From Atkinsonella hypoxylon (Eukaryota; Ascomycota; Sordariomycetes; Hypocreales; Clavicipitaceae), in contig JFHB01000146.1 in assembly GCA_000729835.1 (NCBI GenBank), positions 1 to 64,000 on the forward strand: a DNA stretch of 64,000 nt, read 5' to 3'. This document shows, piece after piece, positions 47,813 to 59,959 of the stretch (position 1 is the first letter of the stretch; each line of letters begins with the position of its first letter). Under the pieces are notes generated by a model. It ran no database searches. It was not told where the DNA came from and saw only the letters and a program-made list of their open reading frames with translations. The position numbers were made by a program, and so were the translations under genes.

Positions 47813-50800
47813 TGATCCGACGTGGGTTTGTCGGAAGTAACGATGGGTTGTTGGATTCAATAGGTTATGCAAAGATTCGTAAGAGGAGTTGTAAGAGTTG
47901 CTGTAGGGAGCATCTAGTAATAGTGTTCTAGTAAATAATAGTTAATTGTTTAATCTAACTACCTAAGTGTTACTTCTAACTACTTATATATAATTGCAGT
48001 TATGTGCACTAGTGACCTATAGGTCTATAGAATTATCCTATAATAAGTGCTACCTCTATAAAAAAGATTAGCTGTTTTAGCTGTTCTAAAAATTAATTGT
48101 TAGTTATTAGAAGGTATATTAGATTAAACTAAATAACTTATTAATCTAGCTATTATAAAAGGCGTAAAAAGGTAGTTGTTATTTTATTGCGCAATTATAC
48201 ATTGTTATTATTGTAGTGCAATCTGCAGTATAGGTTGCTATATTTATGTATTTTCCTGTGCACTTATAATACCTAAATTACACTTATAATCTAGTAACTA
48301 TTAAATCTATATATTAAATTAATAGATTTCCTTAAACCTAATAGAGCGTTAAAGCTTATTCTATATCCTATATATAAGTGAAGTTACATAAAATTATCCT
48401 AGATAATATTAAATCCTATAAATTAATCTTATATAATAAAGCTAATTTATTAAATCTATATAGTATATTCTTTATGTAAAATTATTCTATATAGTGTTAA
48501 AAGCATTAAAAATTAATTTATATTAAAGTAAATTTTCTATTAAATCTCTTTAGTATATTTCTTTATATATATATAGCTTATTTTAATCCTTAAGCATTAG
48601 TAATAGCAGTAAATTGTTAGTTAGTTATAGTAAGCTGTTAGTTCTCTTTAGAAAGTAAAGCTAAAGGATATTCCTAGCAGCTTTAAAGAGAGTTTTACCT
48701 AGAAAGCGCTAGTTTTATACTTAGCAGGCGTTTCTACTAGTTTACCTATAGCTAGCCTCTTAGTTAGTGTTTTTACCTTAGTTAGCGTTAGCTTTACTAT
48801 AGAAGGTATCTTTTATAGAATTAATAAAGAGAAATATATTAAAGATAGGTTAATTAGTATAAACTAAGCACTTCTTCTACATTAAATAGTGCTAAATCTA
48901 TTACTAAAGAGGCTTTATATAGCAATAAGCTAGTTAGCTAAGCGTTCTAAGAAGTCTATATAAATATAGTTAATTTTATATTATAAGTATCTATTTTCTG
49001 CCTATAGTATATTAATATTGCTAGTAACCTTTAGTAGGGTTTTATTTTTATTAATAACATTATTAATACCTTTATTAAATTAACTTATACTATCTAGTTA
49101 GTTATATATACTGTAGATAGCAGTCTATAATTTATTAAACTACTTATTAAATAGACCTCCTTTAGCCTCTATCTTAACCTAGTTAATCTTTTTATTTAAC
49201 TTATTAATTTTAGTAATATAGAGGTTAAGTTACTTCTATATAGTATTGCTATCTATAGAAGTGTTCTTAAGGTAGGCTTTAATTATTTCCTTAGCGTTAA
49301 ATTTACACTTTTCCTAAAGAAGACTATTACACTAAGTTTAGAACTACACCTTAGCTAATAGAATAAACAGTAAGTCTATATAGCTAATACTAGCTAAGGT
49401 ACCTATAATAGTGCTATTAATTCTACTAAATTTATTAGAGAAGTAAATAGTAAGTAACGCTACCTATAACAGTAAACTAATAAATAAATCTATAGTAACA
49501 GTTTCTTTATCTCTTTTTACTATATTGCTACTATAGTATATAGTAGCTACTACTTTTGCCTATATCTTACCTTTTTTAGCTACTTTAGCGTTATCTATAG
49601 ATACCTTAGCATTCTTACCTTTATATTGCTAGTTCTAGCGCTTTACTTTATAGTTATTATAAATTCTAAAGATATATATTACTATATTCTACTAAAGTAA
49701 GTAATATACATTATCTTTAGAGACCTTAATGCTAGTTTTATCTATTATACTGCCTTTAAGGGTAAATTTATAGGTATAAGTATAGATAGTATTTTCTATA
49801 TTCTATACCTTTTCTTTAGCTCTATTAGTGTAATAATACTAACTATAGTCTTCTGTAATAGGCTCTACATTAGTAATATTAATATTATCTTTAATTTCTA
49901 CAGAAATAGTGCTAGAAATAAACTTATTAACTTTTAAGGTGCCCTTAGCACTTCTAAGCCTACTAAAAGTGCTATATAGGCAGTAGAAATTAAGTAATAT
50001 AAGATAAGTTTTAATGTTATTTAGCTCTATAGCTACTATATTACCTTTATAGTTATATTCTTACTCCTTAAACTTAAAACCTTTACTTTTAGCGTTAAAA
50101 CTATTGTTATAATTAATATATATATTAAAAGCAATATATTCTTCTTTAGGTTTAAATAGTAGTAGTATTATAGCTTAAGTATAGTTACTATTATTATTCC
50201 CTTCTTAGAATAAGCTATTTAGGTTTACTAGAATTAATAATTCTAAACTACTAAAAAAAAAAAATAATAGTAGTAGATTTTCTGTAAAGAGAATAGAAAA
50301 GGCTAGAAGTAGCTCTATAAAGGCTAGTTAGTTCTGTAGGCTATAGGAATTTACTCTATAAGCAGTCTATTGCCTTTAGTGTAGTATTTTAGTGTTTAAC
50401 TGTTAAAAGTAGCTAAATAATAGCCTAAGGGAATAGAAAGAGCAGTAACTATAATAGTATTAATAAATTTATAAGATTTTATAATATATAAAGGTGTAAA
50501 GAAAAGGTTATATAGTAGAAAGTGTAAAAATTCGTAAAAGTAAAGGTAAATTTATAGAAAAAGTAGGTTAAAACAACAGTATATAGATTTATAGGTGTTT
50601 TCTTTTTAACCTTCTATAATTCTATAATATAGATTAATTTTAATAGTTCTAATAATAATAAATAAGGATATAAAGAAAGAGATACTAAAGAATTTAAATA
50701 ATTTATTATATAATAAAGGAAATTAAGACTTATAAGGAAAAGAGTTAGTAGTAAGCTTCTACTAGCTAATTTAGAGCTTTTTAGTAGGCTATATTACTCT

Positions 50801-50949
50801 TCTAACAACATTAATACTCTTCTTCTTAATTTATAAAGTGTTTCTATAGATATTTATTTATAATTTTAGAAGCATTAACTTTAAGCTTATCTTTAGCAAT
50901 CTATTAGTTATCTTTAGTAGAGAACTCTTTCTATTATATAAGGAATTCT
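47813..50949. other. Unidentified AT-rich region, possibly Gypsy 3' end and LTR
   Basis: It begins TGTTACGGTGTGATCCGACG, less mutated for about 120 bases and LTR-like. The rest is very AT-rich with stops in all frames and an A11 run near 50254-50264. No domain is recognised. Its place, downstream of the Gypsy integrase on the minus strand, would suit the 3' end of that element, but no paired LTR can be seen. Confidence 0.35.
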
Positions 50950-51476
50950 AGATATAGCTTACTTAACCTACTGTAGAAATATTAGATTTAATAGGTATAA
51001 ATTTGCTTAATTTCCTAATAGTTCTCTATACTAAACCCTTCTATTACAATTAGCAGTAGTAGTTACTCTTTCTAGTTAAAAGGGTCTTTACTTTATCTTA
51101 GCTTCTAAAGGTAAGCTGCTAATACTACTAGGTGTATATATAAATCCAGTAGGAAATCTAGGCAAAACAACAATAGGCTTACTTTTGCAAGAACCTTATA
51201 TAGCTCTATCTATTAAGGAGACTATTTCTTTTTTAGCTTTTCTAGAAGTATATATCCTTAGTGTAATTATAAGTAAACTATATCCTCTACTTTAATGTTA
51301 ATAGGCTTATGCTAGGCGTTGTATTTAATCTTGCTTAAGGCATTTACTATACTAATAGCTGTTTCTGCCTCTCGCTAGTATAGCTTCTAAAGTATAGCTA
51401 TATTGCTTGCATCTGTTCTGTCGCTAGGAACGTTATCTAATTAGATTAGATTAACAACAGTAGCTAGTTAGAAACT
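50950..51476 (-). pseudogene. Gypsy integrase carboxyl part
   Basis: Minus-strand remnant following on from 52169-53070 once the solo LTR is removed. It reads A.SIVNALSKIKYNA.HKPINIKVEDIVYL (with stops), the region after the Gypsy integrase core that matches the usual YD..H.P..F.VGD.VYL pattern, then KKEIVSLIDRAI and LPRFPTGFIYTPSS. Its left end is not defined. Confidence 0.65.
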
Positions 51477-52168
51477 TGTTAAAAATAAGCTACCCTGTAT
51501 AGCCTATTTTTATGCCTACTAGTTGCTCTATTACGTGACCCTCATTAGGTCTTATTACGTTAATTTTTAGTAGAGATATCGTTGTTACTAGATGTAAACA
51601 TCTAGATTTGACTAAGGCAAAGTTGCCTAACCTATAGTCAACTTTAACTGCGATTTTCTCTACAACTAGCAATGGTAGAAATTCAAGAAGTATACTATTT
51701 AAAAGCTAAGAATTAGGGCTATCTAATGGTATAATTGTTGGATAGAGTTACTTATAAGGGTTGCTTGTTATTAGTGGAATTTGTTAAATTGTGCACGTAG
51801 GCGTCTCGTTTGTATAGCCGTAAGTTAATTTTTTTGTTTTTATATAGTAAATCTTTTTGCAGAAATTATAAAGTAGCCTATAAGCTCCTTCTAGCGACTA
51901 CGGCCTGCTGATATAGTTAAAGGGTCTATAAGGGACTAGAAAGATTTAAGATTCTACCCTTACTGTTCGTTACAGCGCTCTCAATATAAAGATACTACTA
52001 TTACAGTTATCTATTGCCTCTACGTGATCTATACTATACACTACAGCTTAATTTAGGCTGCTGCTGCTTCCACTACGTAATAATTGCTAGGAGCAATTAC
52101 AGGTGCTAAATCTAAGAGACCACTACCCTCTTAGATATCTAGTCCTGTAATCCCTATTATTTTCAATA
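51477..52168 (+). mobile_element. Solo long-type Copia LTR in the Gypsy integrase
   Basis: A 692-bp LTR from TGTTAAAAATAAGC to TTTTCAATA with a perfect 5-bp duplication AAACT at 51472-51476 and 52169-52173 and no internal sequence. It is the product of recombination between the two LTRs of one inserted element. Gypsy integrase sequence resumes on both sides. Confidence 0.93.
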
Positions 52169-53070
52169 AAACTATACACAAGTTCGTTAGGGGAAATCCC
52201 TATACTAGCTGCTACTACATTATTAAGTTAGTGCTGTAGTGCTAGAAGTATTGCAGTCTATAGTGTGATATTAGTAACGAGATTATAGGCTATTATAGGC
52301 TATTTAGTAGATTTATAACTGTATAGTATTAAACAGCAATAATAACTGTTTAATTCTTCTGTTTAGCTGTTCTATCTGTCTGCAGGTAGTAAGCTATAGC
52401 TATAAGCAATTTACTTCTAATTTAGGTAAATATACTCCTCTAGACGTTAGAAATAAACTTTAGATCTTAGTCGCTTACAATCTACTTAGAAAGGCTTTAG
52501 TCTAATAAATACAGTATCTATAAGAGCAGTTCTGCCTAAATTTCTACTGTATATATTGTATGCCTAGGTATAAGGATTATTTACTTGCTAAATAGGCAAT
52601 TTACTAAATACAGTAAGTTATAGAAGCTATATTTATCTTTTTGCTATAGAGTGTTTGTTAAGCTAACTTTAGGTATATTAGTAATAAAATTAAGCGAAAT
52701 TGTATAGAAGAGAGTTAGAACTAACTCTAACAACCTTAATTCCTCTAGCGGCTTACTGCAGTTAATTGCATTTTCTTTATAGGTGCAGCAGTAAGCAATA
52801 TAGGCTTAAATTCGCTTATACATCCGCGGAAAGTAAACTGCCTGCAATTCTACTGCTATTCTATAGGCGCTAAAATAGTTCCGATTATTATAGACTGTTT
52901 TAAGGATAGATCCTACAACCTTTATAGATATATACAGTTAGAATAGGCCTTTTCTATTATAATAGTACAAAAGTCTGTTGTCTTATAGGGTCTATCTATA
53001 CAGCAGAATCCTTAGCCTTTATTGTTAATTTTGCTAATCCTGCTTTTCGCAAAAGTCCTTAATACCTTCT
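52169..53070 (-). pseudogene. Gypsy integrase (zinc and catalytic domains)
   Basis: Minus-strand remnant: zinc region YFPRMYKRI.AYIAYCC (near 52790-52850), SLNFITNIP (near 52690), and the hallmark region LPADR.NS.TEELN near 52345-52393, a decayed form of the Gypsy HPQTDGQTER block, followed by LQTAILLALQH and SIGISPNELVY near 52200-52290. It is bounded on the right by the ATAAT duplication of the composite element. Confidence 0.78.
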
Positions 53071-53075
53071 ATAAT

Positions 53076-53155
53076 TGTTAAAAATATATGTTAAAATATA
53101 TAAGGCTTTGTAATCCTAGGTTCAGTTGGATCGGTCCACTCTTTTGATCTTAATA
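53076..53155 (+). repeat. Composite LTR 1 (80 bp)
   Basis: TRIM-type LTR, TGTTAAAAATATATG to GATCTTAATA, followed directly by GGTTATGAGCCCGG, the least mutated primer site in the window. Confidence 0.92.
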
Positions 53156-54107
53156 GGTTATGAGCCCGGAAGACCTATCTGCAAGCTGTTAGCCCGCTGA
53201 AATCTACTATTGTGTACTGTATTACCCACTAGAAGCTATATTAAGACCTGCGCTAGCAGCTATCGCTGCTATTAGTAGCTTGCTGGAAGCTATTAATACC
53301 TGCCGCACACACATCGCCAGCCACTATACTGGTGTTTTCATTCTGCCCACCCTGTGCCTCCTGCACTAGTTCTATGCACTCTATGCATACACACTTTTGA
53401 AGCTATTCTTAATAGCTAGGTTCTATTGTTGCGCAACATCAAAATATACACATCTGTATACATTACATTCGCACTGCGAATCGTTTTATTAGGCACTGCT
53501 TAATCAATTATTTCTATTAAGAAATAAGCTTAGCGCTGCACTGCATCGCTTGTTGTTGTTGTTATATTGTGCACCCTATGCACCTCTATTAGTAGCTATA
53601 CTATAATTTATAGTGCACACCTAACAGCTCTTATTGCGGATATTCCTGTGTTTTCGGTTGCAGAATTAATTTATATAGTAATCCTACTAGTTAGGATTTT
53701 GAAGTAGGAATTAGCTAGATATCCCTAAATTAGCTGTGCCTAGGTCTCCACTGATTTATTAGAACCTAATTAGAGAAGAATCTCCTGAATTTTTTAGCTA
53801 AAAATAGCTAGTACCTGTGTTTTGTGCCTCTTGCAACCGCTTGTCAATCTAGTCTGCTATACAAATTGTATGCGCATATAGATCGCAATACAACGCAGCC
53901 TTAGAGCCTGTTATACCTATTACGAAAGAAATTAGAGAAAAATCTCAGTATAATTTCTGAAGATATAGGGCACTTCCAGGCCTATAATAGAGCAATCTAT
54001 TGATATCTAGTAGAAGTTATTACTGTTATTTACTACTATTTCCACTGTAATTTAGCTATAATTAGCTATAAAAGAGCGTTAAATTAGCTACTTTTTAAAC
54101 CCTTAAA

Positions 54108-57100
54108 ATAGCACTAAAAGGAACAAGCAAGAGAAAGAGCATAAGCCCTAAAAGGGATAGTAGTTTTAGTACACTAGCTAATCTAGCTGCTGCTACTAGC
54201 TTTCCTGGTCCAGTAAGGTCCCCCCCTTAGCTAGTAGATTCCTCTTCTAATAAAGAAGATTATATAGCTAAGAAGGCTCTAAAAGAAGCTAGATTAGCTT
54301 CTAAAAGAGTAGTGTAAGTCTATAATGTTTAAGCTAATCTAAAAGCTTAAATAGATAAGCAATAAGAGACCCTAAATAGATTTATTAGGTATAGTAAAGC
54401 AAAATAAAGCTAAAATAAAGGTAATATAGCTAATTTACTAAGTAAATTAGATACTATAATTATATCTATAGGTAATCTCTCTATAGAGTCTCCCTCTAAG
54501 GTAGTAGATTCTATTACTTCTAAAAGAGCTTCTAAAGTCTCTTTTAAAGCCCTTAAACCTTCTAGTTCCTCTAATAGTGCTACTTTTCTGCCTACTTTTA
54601 ATAAAGGCACTATAAAAGAGTTAAATAAGAAGGTCCACTCTATTCTAGAGGCTGCTAAGCTAAAAGGCCCTAAAAATTTTAAACAGTAGAAGTAAGCTTT
54701 AACTATTTAATTTAGAGCACTAGGATTCCCTTAATTTATTAATAATCCTAGTATAGCTAGTACTTTAGTAGATTTAGAGCAAGCTATTATCCTTATAATT
54801 ATAAGAGATAGTTGCTAATCTAGACCTTAAGCTGCTATAAGCTAGCATAAGTCCCCTGTAGATGCCTATAACGTTTTAGTTAGGCAGTATTTATAGAGTG
54901 CTAAAATACAACGTAGTACGCTATATACTAGTTATTATAACTTATTGTTTTTAAACTATAAGGGATCTTTAGAGGCCTTTAATGCTGAATTTAATAATTT
55001 ACTAGCTAGATTATAGCTCTATAGTGTAGCTATTAATCCTATTAACTAGGTAAATTATTATATTAATGCTTTAAAGAAGACCTTCCCTAGCTAGGCTAAA
55101 AGGCAGCGATATTCTATTAGAGCTGCTAGAGCATAAGGTTTATCTGTAAAAATACTAAATTTACAGTTCCTTATAGCTAATTTATTAGAAGAACAAAGAG
55201 ATAAAAGCTCCTCTATATCTAAAGCTCTTAGTTATAAAGCTTCTAATAGTTCTAATAATAATAAGGCTAATTAAGGAAAGAATCCTCCTAATTAGAAGAA
55301 GAATTCTAACGATTCTAATTCTAATAATTCTAATGCCTCTAAAGATACAAACAAAGCCTCTAAGAATAAGAAGAAGTAGAAGGGCTGAAGAAGAAGTAAC
55401 AAAAATTCTGGGAATAAGGATGGAGAAGCTGCTTTTGCTATAGGTTGTTATAACCTATCCACTAGCAACTAGGATACTATAGAATCTAATAATTCTAGCA
55501 GTTCTAGTAGTAATAATTCTTACGATTCAGATATAGAATCTACTACTAGTGATACTAGTACTACTAGTAATAATACCCCTTCTTTTAATTACTCTAACGG
55601 AATAATTAAAAACTCCCTACTATACAATACAGGTTCTACCTATTATATAGTTAACAATAAGGCATTTTTTAGGACTTTTAAGCCTATAAAAAAGGGTAAA
55701 ACCGCGCCTATTGCTACTAGAGGAGGTCCTATTTATCCTAAAGGACAGGGAACTGCTGTATTCTAGGTACTAGTTAGTATAAATCCAGCTAAATACAGGC
55801 CTTTAGCTTTAAAGGATGCTCTATATTGCCTAGGTTTAGATATCAACCTAATTAGTAGTCTAAAGCACTATTTAATAGAGGGCACTCTCCTTAGAAATCA
55901 GCTATTTCTAGCTGATAGAAGCTGCTGTAGGCTTCTAAATCCCAAAAAGCATAGTTTCTTCTTACAGCTTAAGGGGCAAGAGACCCCTAAAGTGTATAAA
56001 AACTACGCAAATCTCTCTTATATAGGATTTCTAGCTAGCAATAGTTATAATAGCAGTTATAATGCTAGTTATCCTATAGAGGTTTAAATCCCTTAACAGC
56101 CTAGTTTTAATCTAGAGGAATATAGCTGAATCGAGGAATTATTTGATTTTGAAGAAGATAATACCAATAACAATGCTATAGAGCTATTAGCCCTAGTTCC
56201 TAAACGGGCTTCTAGTTAGATTTCTTCTAATAATAGGGATTTAGAAGGTCTAAATCCTAAGTTGCTGGATATTGGAGGAAATAGCCATCTAGATCCCTTA
56301 AACGAGGCCTGTAGTTCTTAAGAGATCTAGTAAGATAGGGAGCAACAGGAAGCTAGCTCTAATAATAATTCTAGTAGTATAAATCCTACTGCTTCTTCTT
56401 CCTATAAGAAGCTACTAGAATTAGCTGCTACTTAGCACGTTAGATTAGGGCATATAGAACTCCCTTTACTAAAGAAGACTGCTTCTATTACTAAAGGTAT
56501 TCCTGATTTTACAAAAATCAAGGAAAAGGATTTTAACTGCCTAGCTTATAACTAAGCTAAAGCTGTTAGAAGACCTAGTAAGTATGCTATTCCTAATCCC
56601 CCTAGATGTTTAGATATTATAGAGGGAGATACCGTTAAGATAGAGCCTATACTGCACAATAAGAGGCCTTTAGTTCTTTTTCTAATTAATAGAAAATTAC
56701 AGTATAAGTAGTCTTTTAATCTAGCTAATAAAGAGGGTTCTACCCTTTATAGCTATATTAGAAGCTTCTTTAAGGAATTAAAAAACTAGTATAACTGCTA
56801 CCCTAAACACCTTCACTTTAATAGTAGTATAGAAATTAATACTAGGTTGTAAGCTTAGCTATCTTCTAAGGGTATTTACTTTAGTACCTCTTGCCTCTAT
56901 ATTTACAAACAGAATAGGCTAATAGAGAGAGCTATAAGGGTACTTCTAGACCGTTTGCGTGCTACCCTACAGTAGTTACAACTACCTCTATATCTATAGT
57001 CTTACATCCTTCCTGCTATAGTGGATTTAGTTAATACTACTGCGAATAGTACTAAACTACTAAGTTCTAAACAGCTATATTTAGCTGATTTAGAGCCTTC

Positions 57101-59429
57101 TAAGACCTATAAGCCTGATTTTTCCAAAATTAGAGCTATAGGCTTCTATTGTGAAGTTCTAATCCTATTAGAACAGAGATCTAGGTTGCAGAAGCTAGCT
57201 AAAAGAACTATTCCTAGTAGACTTTTAGCTACGCTAGGTTCTAATATATATCTAATATACATCCCCTCTAAACAAGCTGTTATAAAGACTAGCTTCGTTA
57301 AAATTATAGAAGGAATAGGTCCTATTTTATAGAGCATCTCTAAGGTTCCTATTGGTTCTATAGTGGATAATCCTTTAGAGGGAGAAATCGATAACTAGCA
57401 GCAATTAGAAGATAATTATACTCCTAAGTATCCTTATCCTAGTTATCTAGATGTGCTGAATTATCCACTAGAACCTATAGAAAATTAAGCTCTTCTACTA
57501 AGCAACCCTATAGAAGCTATAGAGGCCCCTAAAGCCCCTATATCTATAGAAGCCCCTTAGGCTAATATAGAACCTATAGAAGCTGAAGCTAATGCTGATG
57601 CTATAGATTTAGATAGAGACATATTTTCCTTAATTAAGGATCTATGTTTTAAGGCAAGGACTAAAGCAGCTATTACTTCTAATAGTAATAAGGATAAACT
57701 TCCTAATATATAGAAGCAAGCCCTAAAAAGCTCTGCTAAGCAGCATTAGATAGAAGCTACCTATAGCGAATTTAAGCAGCTATTAGCTGCTAAAACCTTT
57801 AAATTTATAGGGAAAGACTAAGTACCTAAGGGCTGAAGAGTTCTAAAGAATAGGCTTATTTATAGGCTAAAAAAGGATAAAGAAAATAATCCTATAAAAT
57901 ATAAGGCCTGCCTTATTACTAAGGGATTTATGTAAATAGAAGGTTAAGATTACCTAGAGACCTTTGCTGCAACTAGTATTCCTCCTAGCTAGCGTATATT
58001 ATTAGCTCTTGCAGCTTTTAATAACTAAGAAGTTAAGCAAATCGACTTTATAGAAGCGTTTTTAAATAGCAAGCTAAAAGAAGCTATTTATATAGAAATC
58101 CTAGATAGATTCGTTAAATTTGCAGAGCAAGCATCGCTATTAGTAGCTAAGCTACTAAAAAGCTGTAATTACAGGCCTTCTAAAGACTAAGTAATTAAGC
58201 TAGAAAAATCCCTCTATAGTTTAAAGCAAAGTCCTAGAGAATAGCAGCAAATTCTAATAGAATTACTTTAAAAGTATAGATTTAAACCTCTTATATTAGA
58301 CCCAGCAGTCTTTTATAACCTAGCTACATCTATATATATTGCTACTTATGTAGATAACTGTCTTCTAATTAGGCCTGATTTACGATATATTAATAAGCTT
58401 AAAAAGCTACTAAATTAAGCCTATCCAATAGAAGATAGAGGACCAGCAGAATTCTTTCTAGGTGTGCAAATTACTTGTAATAGGTCTAAAAGGTCTATTA
58501 AAATCCACCAATCTTAATACATCCTTGAAGCACTAGAAAGATTCAAAATGCTAGATGCTAAGCCGGCTTCTATCTCTATATAGCTAGGAATTCTAAAGCA
58601 ACTAGTTATAAAACCTCTCTTAAAATCCGATCATAAGCTTTATTAGAGCATTATAGGTACTATTATGTATCTTATGTTGCTAACTAGGGCTAATATTGCC
58701 TTTTTCGTTCAGTAGCTATTAACCTTTCTAGCTAAGCCCTATATAGAGCACCTAAACGCCTCTAAGCACCTCCTAAGGTACTTAAGTGGTACTAGAAGCT
58801 TTGCTATTATTTATAAGCATTCTATACCACTAGGGTCCTCTTCTAAAGCTTCTAGCTCTAAAGAAGTACTTAAGACCCTCCTTAGTTATTGCGATAGCGA
58901 TTTTGCTAGTAATAAAACCTCTTCTAAATCAACCTATACTTATCTATATAAGCTAGCTAGTGGACCTATTAGCTGGAAATCGAAGAAAGCTAGTACTATT
59001 GCTCTTTCTACATTAGAAGCAGAATCTAATGCATTATCTAAAGCTATTAGGGAATTAGAGTAGCTCTACAGCCTTTTTAAGGAGATAAAGCTGCCTTTAA
59101 CCCCTCCTATTCCTATTAGGTGTAATAATTAAGGCGCTATAGTTACTGCTTACAACCTAACGTTATATAGTAGAACTAAGCACACCCTTTTAAAGTTTAA
59201 CTACATTAGGGAAAAGATTTGTAAAGGTATAGCTAAGGTTAGTTATATTAATACAAATTAGATGCTAGCAGATAGCCTAACTAAGCCTCTTGCTATTTAA
59301 AAGCATTAACAATTTATTAAGTTACTAGAGCTTTCTAGTTAGCTTATAAAAGCAACAAAAACACTCGAAAAATCGAAAAGCAACGAAAAACAGTTAAAAA
59401 TCGAAAACAACAAAAACAATTAACAATAA
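54108..59429 (+). pseudogene. E5 gag-pol, single-frame Copia polyprotein remnant
   Basis: It starts at ATA (from ATG) 54108 and keeps one frame to about 59423-59429, about 1,774 codons. It has the same domain series as E3: protease near 55620-55650 (NTGSTYY), integrase about 56430-57000, an open hinge segment 57021-57332, RT with YVDN at 58347-58358, RNase H with ASTIALSTLEAES near 58990-59030 and LTKPLA near 59278. It is inactivated by RIP stops. Apart from those it is collinear with the long-LTR copies, so only its LTRs set it apart. Confidence 0.87.
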
Positions 59430-59603
59430 CTAGTTATATTCAACTATAACTACCCTGGAATTGCTGGAATTAGTTATGTTATTAGTTATGTTATTTGGTC
59501 CTGTTATTAGTACTGTATTTCGTTAGTTGATTCTAACTTAGATATCCTTTAAAGGAGCTAAGTTGCTTGTAGAACTGGTTACTTCTCACATTTCTAGAGG
59601 GAG

Positions 59604-59682
59604 TGTTAAAATATATGTTAAAATATATAAGGCTTTGTAATCCTAGGTTCATTTAGATCGATCCACTCTTTTGATCTTAATA
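59604..59682 (+). repeat. Composite LTR 2 (79 bp), shared by E5 and the TRIM
   Basis: It lies after the Copia polypurine tract TTTCTAGAGGGAG (59591-59603) and before the TRIM primer site GGTTATAAGCCC (59683-59694), so it ends one unit and begins the other. Confidence 0.92.
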
Positions 59683-59874
59683 GGTTATAAGCCCAGTGGC
59701 GCAGTAGTTGTAGCCCACTGCAGCGGCCTTACGTTGCCTACTACAAAGTGGAGCACTGCTCTACGAGGTAAAGGTTACGAGTTCGAACCCTGCTAAAAAC
59801 CATAAAAAGATTTAATTGCTAGTATAAGCCTATAACCTCCAAGCAGGCACCTGGATATACAATTCTAGGGGGAG
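59683..59874 (+). mobile_element. TRIM internal region, second copy
   Basis: 192 bp, the same length as in the complete copy at 28938-29289. It has the primer site, an A box (TGGCGCAGTAG, 59697-59707), a B box (GAGTTCGAACCC, 59779-59790) and the polypurine tract TTCTAGGGGGAG just before the last LTR. The A boxes of the two copies are hit by RIP at different TpG sites, so the ancestor read TGGCGCAGTGG, a consensus A box. Confidence 0.9.
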
Positions 59875-59954
59875 TGTTAAAAATATATATTAAAATATAT
59901 AAGGCTTTGTAATCCTAGGTTCAGTTGGATCGGTCCACTCTTTTGATCTTAATA
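59875..59954 (+). repeat. Composite LTR 3 (80 bp)
   Basis: TRIM-type LTR, followed directly by the ATAAT target duplication (59955-59959). Confidence 0.92.
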
Positions 59955-59959
59955 ATAAT

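Larger units (their letters stand above)
53076..59954 (+). mobile_element. Three-LTR composite: Copia E5 joined to a TRIM
   Basis: Layout: LTR 53076-53155, Copia internal region 53156-59603 (6,448 bp), LTR 59604-59682, TRIM internal region 59683-59874 (192 bp), LTR 59875-59954. The duplication ATAAT at 53071-53075 and 59955-59959 flanks the whole, not the parts. All three LTRs are of the 79-80 bp TRIM type. It sits in the Gypsy pol between RNase H and integrase. Confidence 0.92.
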
